Below, in pieces: positions 49,554 through 58,418 of a stretch of 64,000 bases of DNA. This DNA comes from Methanobacteriaceae archaeon (GTDB lineage: Archaea; Methanobacteriota; Methanobacteria; Methanobacteriales; Methanobacteriaceae): the NCBI GenBank assembly GCA_023249725.1, contig JAHFBZ010000001.1:45220-109219 (forward strand), written 5' to 3'. The notes beneath the pieces are model-generated. The model had not been told where the DNA came from. It was given only the letters and a program-made list of their open reading frames with translations, and searched no databases. Both the position numbers and the translations under genes were made by a program. The stretch's first letter is position 1, and each line of letters begins with the position of its first letter.

Positions 49554-51266
49554 TTAGAAATTTAAAACGTCAGATTCAAATAATATGTCTTTTATTTCAT
49601 TTAAATCAGTACACATAGCATAGGAACCGGTGAATTCTCCATTTTCATTTATTTGGGGTGTGGCCGAAACTAAAACTCCGATTTTGTTCCCATCATTGCA
49701 TATTAATTGGCAATGATATTTTTGGGATATTCCATTTTTTCTAAGTTCTATGCGTTTTTTCTGTTCATCAAGATATTCTGGAGGTATAAAATCAAGAAAA
49801 TCTTTATTAAGCATTTCTGAAATTTTATATCCTAACATTTTCCCCATTTTTTTGTTAACAAATATCGTATTGAAGTTTTCATCAAGTGACCATATACCTT
49901 CATTGGAAGTTTCTATTATATTCCTATACTTTTCTTCACTCAACTTTAACTGTTCAGAAATTTTCTTTTCTCGGGTCACATCACGAGCCAGCCCTTCATA
50001 ATATAATATTTCGTTTTTATCATTACGAATGGCTTTTTCAGTTATTGAAATCCATGCATTTTTCCCATTTTTAAGAAATACTTCGACATGATAATCCTTA
50101 ACAACATCTTCTTTTTCTAGACGCTTTTTAAGATTTTTTCGATCATCGGGATTAACATAAAATTTACTTATATCTTTTACTTCAGATATCATAGCTTCCG
50201 GGGATTCAAAACCAGCCATACGGGCCAGTGCAGGATTCACATGAATATATTTTCCCCGAGCAGTGCTTTGATATATTCCTTCTTCAGAATTCTCAAAGAG
50301 GTTCCTATATCTAATTTCGCTCTCTTTTAGCTTTTTAAGTGCTAAATCTTTTTCTTTTAGAATATTAAATGATTCAAGATAATATGAAATGTCTCCAGCC
50401 AGTTCCTGGAGTAATTCTACTTCTTTTTCATCATATGCTTCTATTTCAGAAGAATAAATATTTAAAGATCCAACGGTTTCTTTTCCAATAAAAAGAGGAA
50501 GCGCAATAGATGAATTATAATTTCTTGCTATGGCTTTTGCTTGCCATAATTTAAAAGAAGTATCTTTTAATATATCTCGGGAAATCGATACTTCAGAATT
50601 TTTGATGGCCCTTCCAGTGGGCCCTGTACTGTACTTGTTATCGCCCCAGCTTATTTGGATTGATTCTAGGTAACCATTATCAAAACCATATTGAGCCACC
50701 GGCCGGACTGATTTGAATTCATCGTTTTCAGCCATACCCACCCAGGCCAGAATATATCCTCCTTCTTCTACAATTAAGCGACATACGTTATTCAAAAGCT
50801 CATCTTTGTCTTTTATTCTCACTATACTTTGATTACAGTCACTAATCATTCGTAGTGCACGATTGACTTTTTTCAGTTTTTTATCTACACTATGCTTATA
50901 AAAAGCAGATTCAACAGCAAAAAAAAGTTCTTTATCATCAATAGGTTTTATGAGATATCCATATGGCTCAGTATATTTGGCCCGGGCCATGATTTTTTCT
51001 TCAGAATGAGCAGTTAAATAAATAATGGGGATATCGTGACTTTTTTTAATCTCAGTCACAGTTTCAATACCATCAATTTCTCCTTTTAAAACTATATCCA
51101 TTAAAATAAGGTCCGGATTTGTTTCATTCACTAGTTGAATTGCATCAGCACCACTATGGGCAACCTTTGGTGTACTATATCCCCAGTGCTTCAGCTTTCT
51201 TTTAATATCCAGTGCTGTAATAGCTTCATCCTCTACTATAACAATATCTAGTGAAATTTTATGCAT
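49554..51266 (-). CDS. REC-GAF-PAS-PAS signalling protein without a kinase domain
   Basis: This 570-residue soluble protein has a receiver (residues about 5-125, VEDEA and phosphoacceptor DLILMDIVLKG), a GAF domain (about 140-305, with ILAWVGMAENDEFKSV and SSIALPLFIGKETVGSLNIY), and two PAS domains (about 320-440 and 450-565, the first ending GLARDVTREKK). It ends in the second PAS (AMCTDLNEIKDILFE) with no histidine kinase or output domain. It might act as a sensory adaptor phosphorylated by another kinase, or be a shortened sensor. No ribosome site is evident. It is leftward, divergent from the methyltransferase operon. Confidence 0.88.
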   Translation of the reverse strand: MHKISLDIVIVEDEAITALDIKRKLKHWGYSTPKVAHSGADAIQLVNETNPDLILMDIVLKGEIDGIETVTEIKKSHDIPIIYLTAHSEEKIMARAKYTEPYGYLIKPIDDKELFFAVESAFYKHSVDKKLKKVNRALRMISDCNQSIVRIKDKDELLNNVCRLIVEEGGYILAWVGMAENDEFKSVRPVAQYGFDNGYLESIQISWGDNKYSTGPTGRAIKNSEVSISRDILKDTSFKLWQAKAIARNYNSSIALPLFIGKETVGSLNIYSSEIEAYDEKEVELLQELAGDISYYLESFNILKEKDLALKKLKESEIRYRNLFENSEEGIYQSTARGKYIHVNPALARMAGFESPEAMISEVKDISKFYVNPDDRKNLKKRLEKEDVVKDYHVEVFLKNGKNAWISITEKAIRNDKNEILYYEGLARDVTREKKISEQLKLSEEKYRNIIETSNEGIWSLDENFNTIFVNKKMGKMLGYKISEMLNKDFLDFIPPEYLDEQKKRIELRKNGISQKYHCQLICNDGNKIGVLVSATPQINENGEFTGSYAMCTDLNEIKDILFESDVLNF

Positions 51267-51286
51267 TGCATTATTATTTGTAAAAT

Positions 51287-51385
51287 TTTATTAATATCTT
51301 TTTGGATAAACCATTAAATAGGATAGAAAAGTTGAGTTTATTAATATCTTTTGTGATATAATCATTAATTAACATAGAAATTGAG
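51287..51385. repeat. imperfect ~50-base tandem duplication upstream of the methyltransferase operon
   Basis: Two diverged copies lie end to end (51287-51336 and 51337-51385). Both begin TTTATTAATATCTTTT and end in GATAGAAAAGTTGAG / CATAGAAATTGAG. They fill the region between the sensor gene start and the operon promoter. Confidence 0.75.
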
Positions 51386-51423
51386 TTAAATTTATTTATT
51401 TTTGAGATTTTAGGGGATTAAAT

Positions 51424-52104
51424 ATGAAAAAAGTTCAGGAACACTTTGATAGTGAAGCTCAGCATTATGACAATTTAATTTTAACTTTAATTCCACATTA
51501 TAATAAAATGACAGATGTTTTAATTGAAGGATTGCCTTTTGATGAGGAAGAAGATTTGAATATTCTTGATTTAGGCTGTGGAACAGGTAATATTTCTCAA
51601 AAGATAAAAAATAGATTTTCCACAGTTCATATAACTTGTGTAGATATATCTGAAAATATGATTAATATAGCTAAAAATAAGCTCTCAGATTATTCTAATA
51701 TTACCTACAAACTAGCTGATTTTCAGGATATTTCTTTAAATGATGATTATGATGTGGTTGTTTCTTCTCTGGCTATACACCATCTAGAAGCAGATTTAGA
51801 TAAGAAAAACTTATATGGGAAAATTTTTAATTCGCTCGCTGAGGGTGGCGTATTTTACAATGCAGATGTAGTTCTAGGCTCTTCAGAATATCTACAAGAT
51901 ATGTATATTAAAAAATGGAAAGAATTTATGGCCAAAAACCATTCTGAGGAAGACATTGAAAATAAATGGATGCCCACACATAGGGCAGAAGATAATCCTT
52001 CGAAAATGATTGACCATATCAAATGGTTAGATGATACTGGCTTTAAGCAAGTAGATGTGCTATGGAAGTATTATAATTATGGGGTCTATGGTGGAGTAAA
52101 GTGA
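51424..52104 (+). CDS. class I SAM-dependent methyltransferase
   Basis: This 226-residue methyltransferase has the SAM-binding motif I ILDLGCGTGNISQKI (near residue 47), motif II CVDISENMI and the post-motif block VVVSSLAIHHLEAD. The C-terminal part (KWMPTHRAEDNPSKMIDHIKWLDDTGF) is typical of small-molecule methyltransferases of this group. The substrate is unknown. A GGGGAT ribosome site precedes the ATG. Its stop overlaps the GTG of the HD-domain gene (GTGA), so the two proteins are translated together. It is the first gene of the accessory operon ending at ftsY. Confidence 0.88.
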   Translation: MKKVQEHFDSEAQHYDNLILTLIPHYNKMTDVLIEGLPFDEEEDLNILDLGCGTGNISQKIKNRFSTVHITCVDISENMINIAKNKLSDYSNITYKLADFQDISLNDDYDVVVSSLAIHHLEADLDKKNLYGKIFNSLAEGGVFYNADVVLGSSEYLQDMYIKKWKEFMAKNHSEEDIENKWMPTHRAEDNPSKMIDHIKWLDDTGFKQVDVLWKYYNYGVYGGVK

Positions 52105-53558
52105 TATGTTTTGGGGGGAGTGAAACGATTGAACTAAGAGAAATTCTAAAAGACAAATCGACAGAGTACCATGGGCGTCTAAAACGGCTTGAAAAGGAAG
52201 CAGAGGATATTCTTCCAGAAATAAGAAAATTTTCCCCGAAGTATACTAATCATGACTTAGCACACAAAAAAGGTGTTGAATGGATTTTAAATCTTATGAT
52301 TCCAGATAATGTTAAAGAAAATTTATATCCATCTGAAATATTTTATTTGTTGGTTGCAACATGGTTTCATGATGTTGGAATGTCCCCTCTAAATCCTAAT
52401 GAAGAAAAAGAATTTAATGAAATGGATTATTCTAGTAAAAATCAATTTGAAGAAGATGTTAGAATTAATCATCATATTAGAAGCCAGATATTTATTAAAA
52501 AGAATAGAAATGAATTAAATCTGTCAGAAAGAGAGGCTAAAGTTATTTCAGAAATAGCAAAGTCTCATAGAAGTATTGATATTGAAAAAGAAATTAGAGA
52601 CGATATTCATGATGAAGTTAGAATTAGAACTAAATTTTTAGGAGGATTACTGAGATTAGCGGATGAATGCCACATAACTGAAGATCGAATTTCAAGATTA
52701 TTCAATAAGACTATTACTTCACCTTGGCAGCTATTAAATCACTTTAGAAAACATGAAATTGTCAGAGGCATAATTTTTAATGAGAATTCCGATAATAATA
52801 TACGGATTTCAGGAACAGCCAGATCTGAAGAAGAATTAAACATATTAAAGTCTTTAAAAGAAAAAATCAAAGACGAACTCGACTCTGTAAAAACCATTTT
52901 CAATGAAAATGAGATATATCTAAATGATGTTATCTTAGAAATCGATCAAAACAAACTTTTAAGAAAAAAAATAATATTTAATCTTTCAGGGGCTGGTAAA
53001 AATGATATTAATACCATAATTTCTGAAATTGACGGCCTAAAAGATGAAATCTTGCCTAATTTACAAGAGTTAACCGTTGATGGATTTATTCAGTCAAAAG
53101 ATAATTATTATTTCTTATCAAAAGATATTAATTCCTTCGAAAGACTTGTAAATTGTTTTTCAGGAGATTTACAAAATTTTGAATTCTTTAATTCTGATTA
53201 TGTTCAAGAAATGATAGGAAAACTTATTTATCATCTTCAAGATCAGTACAACATTATTTATTCTCCTAAAGAAATAGAAGATCGTGTTTTTATATTAAAA
53301 AATTCACCTACTGCCGTTTATTTATCGTTATATGGCAAAGATCTTTTAAATAATCCCCAATTAGACTTAAGTCTAATTCAGGGAGATCCCATTTTAGATC
53401 AAATATTTTTATTAGGACTATCTTATGATATTTTTAAATATAATGTTTATGATGTTAAACTAATGGAAATAGTAGATTCAATATCTGAAAAAAGCCAAAA
53501 ACGAATCCCGGAATTAATGGAGTTGTACGAACAAATGTATAGGTGTTTAAATGACTAA
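52101..53558 (+). CDS. HD-domain protein, conflict-system-like
   Basis: The N-terminal half holds a complete HD metal-binding set: TNHDLAHKKGVEW (near residue 50), the central WFHDVGM (near residue 90), NHHIRSQIF, SHRSIDIE and LLRLADECH. This pattern resembles the HD-CE type associated with conflict systems, which may cleave nucleotides. The C-terminal ~280 residues are unrecognised, acidic and mostly helical. The GTG start overlaps the methyltransferase stop and has GGTGGAG upstream. A second strong GGGGGGAGTGA lies inside the first codons, before an ATT in frame (52128 region), so a shorter form is possible. It overlaps the next gene by eight bases. Confidence 0.75.
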   Translation: MICFGGSETIELREILKDKSTEYHGRLKRLEKEAEDILPEIRKFSPKYTNHDLAHKKGVEWILNLMIPDNVKENLYPSEIFYLLVATWFHDVGMSPLNPNEEKEFNEMDYSSKNQFEEDVRINHHIRSQIFIKKNRNELNLSEREAKVISEIAKSHRSIDIEKEIRDDIHDEVRIRTKFLGGLLRLADECHITEDRISRLFNKTITSPWQLLNHFRKHEIVRGIIFNENSDNNIRISGTARSEEELNILKSLKEKIKDELDSVKTIFNENEIYLNDVILEIDQNKLLRKKIIFNLSGAGKNDINTIISEIDGLKDEILPNLQELTVDGFIQSKDNYYFLSKDINSFERLVNCFSGDLQNFEFFNSDYVQEMIGKLIYHLQDQYNIIYSPKEIEDRVFILKNSPTAVYLSLYGKDLLNNPQLDLSLIQGDPILDQIFLLGLSYDIFKYNVYDVKLMEIVDSISEKSQKRIPELMELYEQMYRCLND

Positions 53559-53772
53559 AAAAAGTGTTATTTCAGGAACCATTTCAATTAAATCTTCTTC
53601 TAATGAAAAAGCAGACTTTATGAAACTTTTGGAGGCTTCTAATAGAACCGGGGTTCCTATAGTTCTTACCGGTGACAGAATTTCAAATTTTGAGATTACT
53701 AAAGATGGAAAGCCAATGAAATTGGGTAAAATTTCTGGTATTAAATTTATCCTGGGCGCATTATTCCCTTAA
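53551..53772 (+). CDS. small unknown protein, probable N-terminal part of the next frame
   Basis: This 73-residue protein begins MTKKSVISGTISIKSSSNEK and is beta-rich with RTGVPIVLTGDRISNFEI. It ends GALFP, and the next frame starts two bases later with LEIDNTD. One extra C in the CCC at 53766-53768 would join them as GALFPLRLEIDNTD, a smooth strand-to-strand continuation. The two may therefore be one 325-residue protein, disrupted or read by frameshifting, or two coupled proteins. Its ATG overlaps the end of the HD-domain gene. No known family is recognised. Confidence 0.6.
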   Translation: MTKKSVISGTISIKSSSNEKADFMKLLEASNRTGVPIVLTGDRISNFEITKDGKPMKLGKISGIKFILGALFP

Positions 53773-53774
53773 GG

Positions 53775-54527
53775 TTGGAAATTGATAATACTGATTGTTA
53801 TTTTGATAATCTTCAGTTTAGAGGTACTAAGATTAATAATGTAATGACTATTTCCACTGAGGACCGAAACTTGCCTTTTTTGTTTGAATTTAAAGTTGAT
53901 GAAAAAGACAGAGCAGGTAATTTCAAGATAAGTATGGATAAAGATACAAAAATAAAAAACCACTTGAAATGGGAAAAATTTACTCGAGCAATAAATACCA
54001 AGAATCAAGTTTTTATAATTGATAATAATATTAAAAAACCCATTATGTCTTTCCAATCAGATTTTGCTTTACCTGAAAATGATAAATGGTATGGGATTAT
54101 CAAAAAATTGGATTATATTGAAAAATCTTTAGGAATTGAAATAGACTTACCTGAAAATCTTTCAATCTCAGATGATGACGCTAAAAATATTGATTCTGTG
54201 TTTAAAATAGTTTCTGAAGGTAAAAATGATTTAAAAGTTAATGATATTGGATTTACTGTTTCTAAATCTACTGTAAAACAATTAATTAAACAAAAAAATG
54301 AAAATGAAAACTCAGTTATTCGTTTTTCTTCAAAAAATACTTCAATTGTCATTTTTGGGAAGAAAATTGATTTGGGGGTCTGTAATACCACTATCGAAAA
54401 TTTTGAATTCTTAAATAAAGATTCATTGATATCATCAATAGAAAAAAGTGAAGACGATGAAGATATTGAAGTTAAAATAATCCCTGAAGATGGGAAATTA
54501 AGCCATATTTTCCCAGATTATTCCTAA
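53775..54527 (+). CDS. unknown protein of the HD-domain operon
   Basis: This is a soluble, acidic protein of 250 residues or fewer, with a beta-rich first half (CYFDNLQFRGTKINNVMTI, FLFEFKVDEKDRAGNFKISM) and a mixed second half. No catalytic motif or membrane segment is visible and I recognise no family. The nominal start is a TTG with no good ribosome site, two bases after the previous stop, supporting the idea that it is the continuation of the 73-residue frame. Its TAA overlaps the convergent ftsY stop by three bases. Confidence 0.6.
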   Translation: MEIDNTDCYFDNLQFRGTKINNVMTISTEDRNLPFLFEFKVDEKDRAGNFKISMDKDTKIKNHLKWEKFTRAINTKNQVFIIDNNIKKPIMSFQSDFALPENDKWYGIIKKLDYIEKSLGIEIDLPENLSISDDDAKNIDSVFKIVSEGKNDLKVNDIGFTVSKSTVKQLIKQKNENENSVIRFSSKNTSIVIFGKKIDLGVCNTTIENFEFLNKDSLISSIEKSEDDEDIEVKIIPEDGKLSHIFPDYS

Positions 54528-55828
54528 AATATCTGCTCAATCATCCATTCTGGTTTAAATTCCATTAAATCTTCGTATCCTTGGCCCATACCTAAAAATA
54601 ATATTGGTTTACTTATCACATAACCAATAGATAGGGCCGCACCGCCTTTAGCATCTGCATCGGCCTTGGTGAGGATAATTCCATCTAAACCAACAGATTC
54701 ATTGAATTTCATGGCCTGTTCCACGGCATCATTTCCAGTAAGGGAATCACCTACAAATACAATCATGTCTGGACTTATAACTCTCTTGATTTTGGCCATT
54801 TCATCCATGAGATTGATATTGGTCTGCATTCGCCCAGCAGTATCTACCAAAACTATTTCTTTACCTTGTGCTTTGGCATGGGAAACTGCATCAAAGGCCA
54901 CGGCAGCTGGATCTGCCCCTTTCTTGTGCTTGATGATTTTAACACCAATAGCTTCAGCATGATGGGTTATTTGTTCAATAGCTCCTGCTCTGAATGTATC
55001 AGATGCTGCAATAACTGGAGTATATCCTTTATTTATAAAATAAGTAGAAATTTTGGCAATAGTAGTGGTTTTTCCAGTACCATTTATGCCTACAAACATG
55101 ATTATTAAAGGTTCGTTTTTGGTTTTTTTTTCAGCAAGTAAAGTATCTATACTCTTACTTTCCACATCTAAAATACCAGAGACGGCCTTTTTAAGGGCCT
55201 GGAGAGTGTATTCAGAAACATCGCTGCTTCTTTTTATTTTTTTACCAACCAGATCCTCTTTAACAGAACTAATAATCTTTTCGGCCACTTCTAAGGCCAC
55301 ATCACTCTCTAAAAGAGACATTTCAAGTTCCCATAAAAGTTCATCCAGATCTTTCTCGGAAATAGTTTTTTCCCGAATAAAAGAAAAAATACCTGTTTTG
55401 GATTCCTTCTCAGATTCATCAGATTCTTTTTCTTCTTTTTCAGAAACAGATTTTTCTTCTTCACCATCTTCTTTAGGTGGTTTCGAATCTTCAGAATCTT
55501 CTTCAGGTTTATCTTCCGAAGATTTTCTTTTTAATCTAGAAAAAAAGGATTTTTTAGAATCAGAATCTTTAGTTTCAGAAGTTTCATCATCTTTAATATC
55601 TTCTGGAATACTTTCTGTAGTTTCACTTTGTTCTACTAATGATTCACCTGATTTAGTAGATACTAATGATGATTTTACATCATCAACCTTTTCAGGAGAA
55701 GATTCAGCTTTATTTTTGACTGAAGTTTCAAGTTCAGCCTTTTTAGCTTCCTCTTCAGCTTCCTGAGAAACTTGTTCAGTAAGCTTACCTATGGTTCCAT
55801 TGAATTTCTTTTTTAGAGAATCAAACAA
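54524..55828 (-). CDS. ftsY: signal recognition particle receptor FtsY
   Basis: FtsY docks SRP-ribosome complexes at the membrane for co-translational insertion. The C-terminal NG GTPase domain has the P-loop GINGTGKTTT (near residue 248), DTFRAGAIEQ, DTAGRMQ, and TKADADAKGGAALS. The N-terminal ~150 residues are very acidic and Ser-rich (runs such as SEKEEKESDESEKESKTG) with no fold, longer than in many archaea. It starts directly after the pfdA stop, the usual archaeal arrangement, and its stop overlaps that of the convergent accessory operon. Confidence 0.96.
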   Translation of the reverse strand: MFDSLKKKFNGTIGKLTEQVSQEAEEEAKKAELETSVKNKAESSPEKVDDVKSSLVSTKSGESLVEQSETTESIPEDIKDDETSETKDSDSKKSFFSRLKRKSSEDKPEEDSEDSKPPKEDGEEEKSVSEKEEKESDESEKESKTGIFSFIREKTISEKDLDELLWELEMSLLESDVALEVAEKIISSVKEDLVGKKIKRSSDVSEYTLQALKKAVSGILDVESKSIDTLLAEKKTKNEPLIIMFVGINGTGKTTTIAKISTYFINKGYTPVIAASDTFRAGAIEQITHHAEAIGVKIIKHKKGADPAAVAFDAVSHAKAQGKEIVLVDTAGRMQTNINLMDEMAKIKRVISPDMIVFVGDSLTGNDAVEQAMKFNESVGLDGIILTKADADAKGGAALSIGYVISKPILFLGMGQGYEDLMEFKPEWMIEQIF

Positions 55829-56254
55829 TTACTGTCCACTTCCCCTAACTTTTTGGAGGAGCTCCTCTGCTTGAGGAGACAGTTTAACAATTATATCCGT
55901 TAATTGTTGTAAATTTTGAGCCATTTTTTCCATGGTTTTTTGCAGCTCTTCTTTCTGGGTGGAAACAGTTTCCTGGGCATCATCTATTTTTTTACTGATA
56001 GCCACACCAGCACCGACACTCATAATCACTTCTTCGGTGTTTTTGATATCTGCAGCGAGGAAAGAACCTGCACCTACTGGTACTAAAGTTTCCAGATCTT
56101 TTCCATCTTTAATGGTTTCTAATGTATTTTCCAGGATTTCTAATTCGCCAAGGGATGCTCTTAATGCTTCCATTTGTTGCTGAATTAGGTCGGCCTGGTT
56201 TTGATACAGGTTTATTTGGTTTACTAATTCCTCTAATCTCTGCTGGTCTTCCAT
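55829..56254 (-). CDS. pfdA: prefoldin alpha subunit
   Basis: Prefoldin alpha forms, with beta subunits, a jellyfish-like chaperone that hands unfolded proteins to the thermosome. The 141 residues show two long coiled coils ([20 protein letters not shown] and [18 protein letters not shown]) around the beta hairpins [17 protein letters not shown] and [15 protein letters not shown]. It lies four bases after the LX gene and abuts ftsY, a typical archaeal order. Confidence 0.95.
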   Translation of the reverse strand: MEDQQRLEELVNQINLYQNQADLIQQQMEALRASLGELEILENTLETIKDGKDLETLVPVGAGSFLAADIKNTEEVIMSVGAGVAISKKIDDAQETVSTQKEELQKTMEKMAQNLQQLTDIIVKLSPQAEELLQKVRGSGQ

Positions 56255-56258
56255 GGGA

Positions 56259-56486
56259 TCACCTTAAAAGGGCTTTAACCACTGGGTCTTGTACATCTTC
56301 TGCAGAGATTTCCTCAATTTTTTCGATTTTTACTTGATATCTACCGATGTGATGTTTGCTTCCGAATTCGGAATAAAGTCTTTCGTAGATGTCTTCTTCT
56401 TTTAGAGCTTTTAACTCTTTTGTGAAGGGTTTTAAGTTTTCACCCATTACAAATTTACCTTGAATTCTAAATATCTTTGTTTTCAT
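56259..56486 (-). CDS. rpl18a: 50S ribosomal protein LX (L18Ae)
   Basis: This 75-residue protein is the archaeal counterpart of eukaryotic L20a/L18a, with [41 protein letters not shown]. It overlaps the aIF6 gene by four bases (ATGA) and precedes pfdA, the usual operon order. Confidence 0.94.
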   Translation of the reverse strand: MKTKIFRIQGKFVMGENLKPFTKELKALKEEDIYERLYSEFGSKHHIGRYQVKIEKIEEISAEDVQDPVVKALLR

Positions 56487-57157
56487 AAGTATCCCTCGAG
56501 AAAACCTAATGCTTCCTCTATTCTTGCCATTTCGGGCCCGGTAGTTATTTCTCCCACCAGAACTCCATTAGAATTAGCTATGGAACATGCTCCCACTAAA
56601 CCTACTCCTCTGTTAACAGTTCCTACATCTGCAGAAACTTTTAAAACATCTTCAACGAGTTTTAATTCAGATTTACTAGTTTGTGGATGTAGCAAAGCTC
56701 CTTTATTGGTGGCTGTAGCCACTGAACCTAGAATATTAAATCCGGCCAGGGTGGCTCTTTGGGCATCAACCTCTAATACTTTGTTGATAATTTCTATAGA
56801 TTTATCTGAGAGGTCAGGGCTAACTAATGCGCCGTTATCATTGGCTAAAATGATATTACCTACTGCAGTATGCCTGTCAGGTACTTTTTCAACTGTAAGT
56901 CCTGCATTTCGCATAGTTTCTATTTCTTTATCCATAGTGTGTTTGGAAACCAAAAAACCATTAGAATTACCCACGGCCAAGGCACCAGCTAGGCTGCTGC
57001 CACTAATAGGGGTTCTTAAAACTTCTATTTCCAGGGCTTCTTTTATAGCTTCTTCCATAACCTCAGGAAGGTTCAGGGGAACCAGGGCCACACTATCAGT
57101 AATAGAAATGTAAACTCCCAGATTGGGATTTCCGCTGAGGTTGATTCTCAGTATCAT
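56483..57157 (-). CDS. eif6: translation initiation factor 6 (aIF6)
   Basis: aIF6 binds the 50S subunit and keeps it from joining the 30S too early. The 224 residues show the five-fold repeats of the pentein fold (VALVPLNLPE, NSNGFLVSKHT, NDNGALVSPDLS, NKGALLHPQTS, NSNGVLVGEITTG). GGTGAATC precedes the ATG. It lies between L31e and LX in the conserved archaeal set. Confidence 0.96.
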   Translation of the reverse strand: MILRINLSGNPNLGVYISITDSVALVPLNLPEVMEEAIKEALEIEVLRTPISGSSLAGALAVGNSNGFLVSKHTMDKEIETMRNAGLTVEKVPDRHTAVGNIILANDNGALVSPDLSDKSIEIINKVLEVDAQRATLAGFNILGSVATATNKGALLHPQTSKSELKLVEDVLKVSADVGTVNRGVGLVGACSIANSNGVLVGEITTGPEMARIEEALGFLEGYL

Positions 57158-57187
57158 GATTCACCAATTAAATTGTGATTTAACTGA

Positions 57188-57433
57188 TTATTCAGCTAAA
57201 GTCACGGCTACACTACCATCTTCTTCTTTGACAGCTTTTACTTTTATTTTTGGGGGAATTTTTTGAATTCCTCTTTCCCAGATTTTTTCATTGATAGAAG
57301 CGTCTATTTTTATTTCTTCTGCTTTCATATGTTTTTGTAAGAATGCTCTAACAACTCTCACAGCTTTGGGAGCCCTGATAGTCCTTGGTGCATCTTTAAC
57401 TTTTCTGAGTGGTATAACGTAAATTCTTTCCAT
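57188..57433 (-). CDS. rpl31e: 50S ribosomal protein L31e
   Basis: This 81-residue large-subunit protein near the peptide exit tunnel has [36 protein letters not shown], the L31e signature. A GAGG site precedes the ATG, which lies 11 bases after the L39e stop. It is part of the L39e-L31e-aIF6 set. Confidence 0.96.
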   Translation of the reverse strand: MERIYVIPLRKVKDAPRTIRAPKAVRVVRAFLQKHMKAEEIKIDASINEKIWERGIQKIPPKIKVKAVKEEDGSVAVTLAE

Positions 57434-57444
57434 AAGAAGGCCTC

Positions 57445-57600
57445 CTAAACTTTTAAATTGCTTCTTCTCCAGTGCCTCATTTTAGGATGACTACGTACTT
57501 TACGATTAGTTTTCATTGTAGCCCATAAAGGCACCCTTCTGTTTTGTTTGTTTGCTTTAGCAAGTCTTAATTTTTTAGCTAATGGTTTATTTCTGCTCAT
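57445..57600 (-). CDS. rpl39e: 50S ribosomal protein L39e
   Basis: This tiny (51-residue), very basic protein lines the exit tunnel: [20 protein letters not shown], then [15 protein letters not shown]. The open frame runs on upstream to 57675, but GGTGGAG lies before the ATG at 57600 and L39e is always about 51 residues, which fixes the start. It is the first gene of the L39e-L31e-aIF6-LX-PfdA-FtsY group. Confidence 0.96.
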   Translation of the reverse strand: MSRNKPLAKKLRLAKANKQNRRVPLWATMKTNRKVRSHPKMRHWRRSNLKV

Positions 57601-57719
57601 TTTTTTCTCCACCAATAACTTAGTTAAAAACCATTTTTCAATCATTAACTTTGAATTATTAATTAAATTTATCATTAAAACGGTTTAATTGGTCAATTTA
57701 ATGAAATTTAAGATTAATA

Positions 57720-58355
57720 TTAAATTATATTATTTTTAAATTTATTATCTGAATGAATCGAGTTCAACTTCCAGCCAATTACTCTGGTCTGGAAATGATT
57801 GGGAAATATTGATTTGGATTTTCCTTCACCATATAACTCATCAATCAAGCAACGAACTTCTACTTCATAATCTGAATTGTTTTCCCTATTACTTTCTTCT
57901 TTACTCACTTCAAAAAGTTTAGAAGAAAACCGTGCAATTGTTTTATATCCAAAACTTTGGAGATTTACATATTCTACCTGGTTTCTATCTTCAAAACTCT
58001 GGATCTGATTTTCGTTTAGCTTAGGTATTCTATCATCACGACGAGTACCATCGGCAACTAAAGAATAATCGCACTGAGCTATTTTCTCCAGCACAGCATG
58101 ATGAATATAATCAATGCCATTATTTGGAAAATTATCTTCCACTATTTTATCAACAGCAGTTTCAAGAACATTTTTATCCATATTTAATATTCTGTGTTTG
58201 AAACCCAAAGCAGAAGCAGACTTTGAAGCAGGTATCCATGAGTCATAAACTCCGAAGTTTGCGGTCACCAGTTCCACACTTAGACCCATTCTTTGCAGAA
58301 TTAAGGCCATTAAAGAACTGTCTTTTCCTCCACTATATAGTACTCCTGCTTTCAT
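57720..58355 (-). CDS. PP-loop ATPase, alpha-hydrolase type (COG2117-like)
   Basis: This is an N-type ATP pyrophosphatase of about 211 residues with the PP-loop LYSGGKDSSLMALIL at the very start and a later ADGTRRDDRIPKL loop. Such proteins adenylate a substrate, often in tRNA thiolation or diphthamide-like modifications; this archaeal group has no firmly known role. The frame opens at TTG 58376, but the ATG at 58355 gives the expected MKAGVLYSGGKDSS N-terminus and has GAGAT nearby. It lies between the PDCD5-like gene and L39e on the same strand, suggesting a link to translation or tRNA. Confidence 0.82.
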   Translation of the reverse strand: MKAGVLYSGGKDSSLMALILQRMGLSVELVTANFGVYDSWIPASKSASALGFKHRILNMDKNVLETAVDKIVEDNFPNNGIDYIHHAVLEKIAQCDYSLVADGTRRDDRIPKLNENQIQSFEDRNQVEYVNLQSFGYKTIARFSSKLFEVSKEESNRENNSDYEVEVRCLIDELYGEGKSKSIFPNHFQTRVIGWKLNSIHSDNKFKNNII

Positions 58356-58418
58356 AATCTCAGGGAAAATATTCAAGTTTTTTGGTAGGTTAATATTTTT
58401 TAGAGTGAATTATATAAA

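Noticed and set aside
55053..55766. A 237-residue frame on the plus strand opposite ftsY.
   Set aside because: Ser-rich shadow of the acidic FtsY N-terminus and conserved NG domain on the other strand.
56460..57113. A 217-residue plus-strand frame opposite the aIF6 gene.
   Set aside because: It is the complement of a firmly identified conserved gene with a good ribosome site.
57601..57675. N-terminal extension of L39e.
   Set aside because: L39e is about 51 residues everywhere and GGTGGAG marks the internal ATG.
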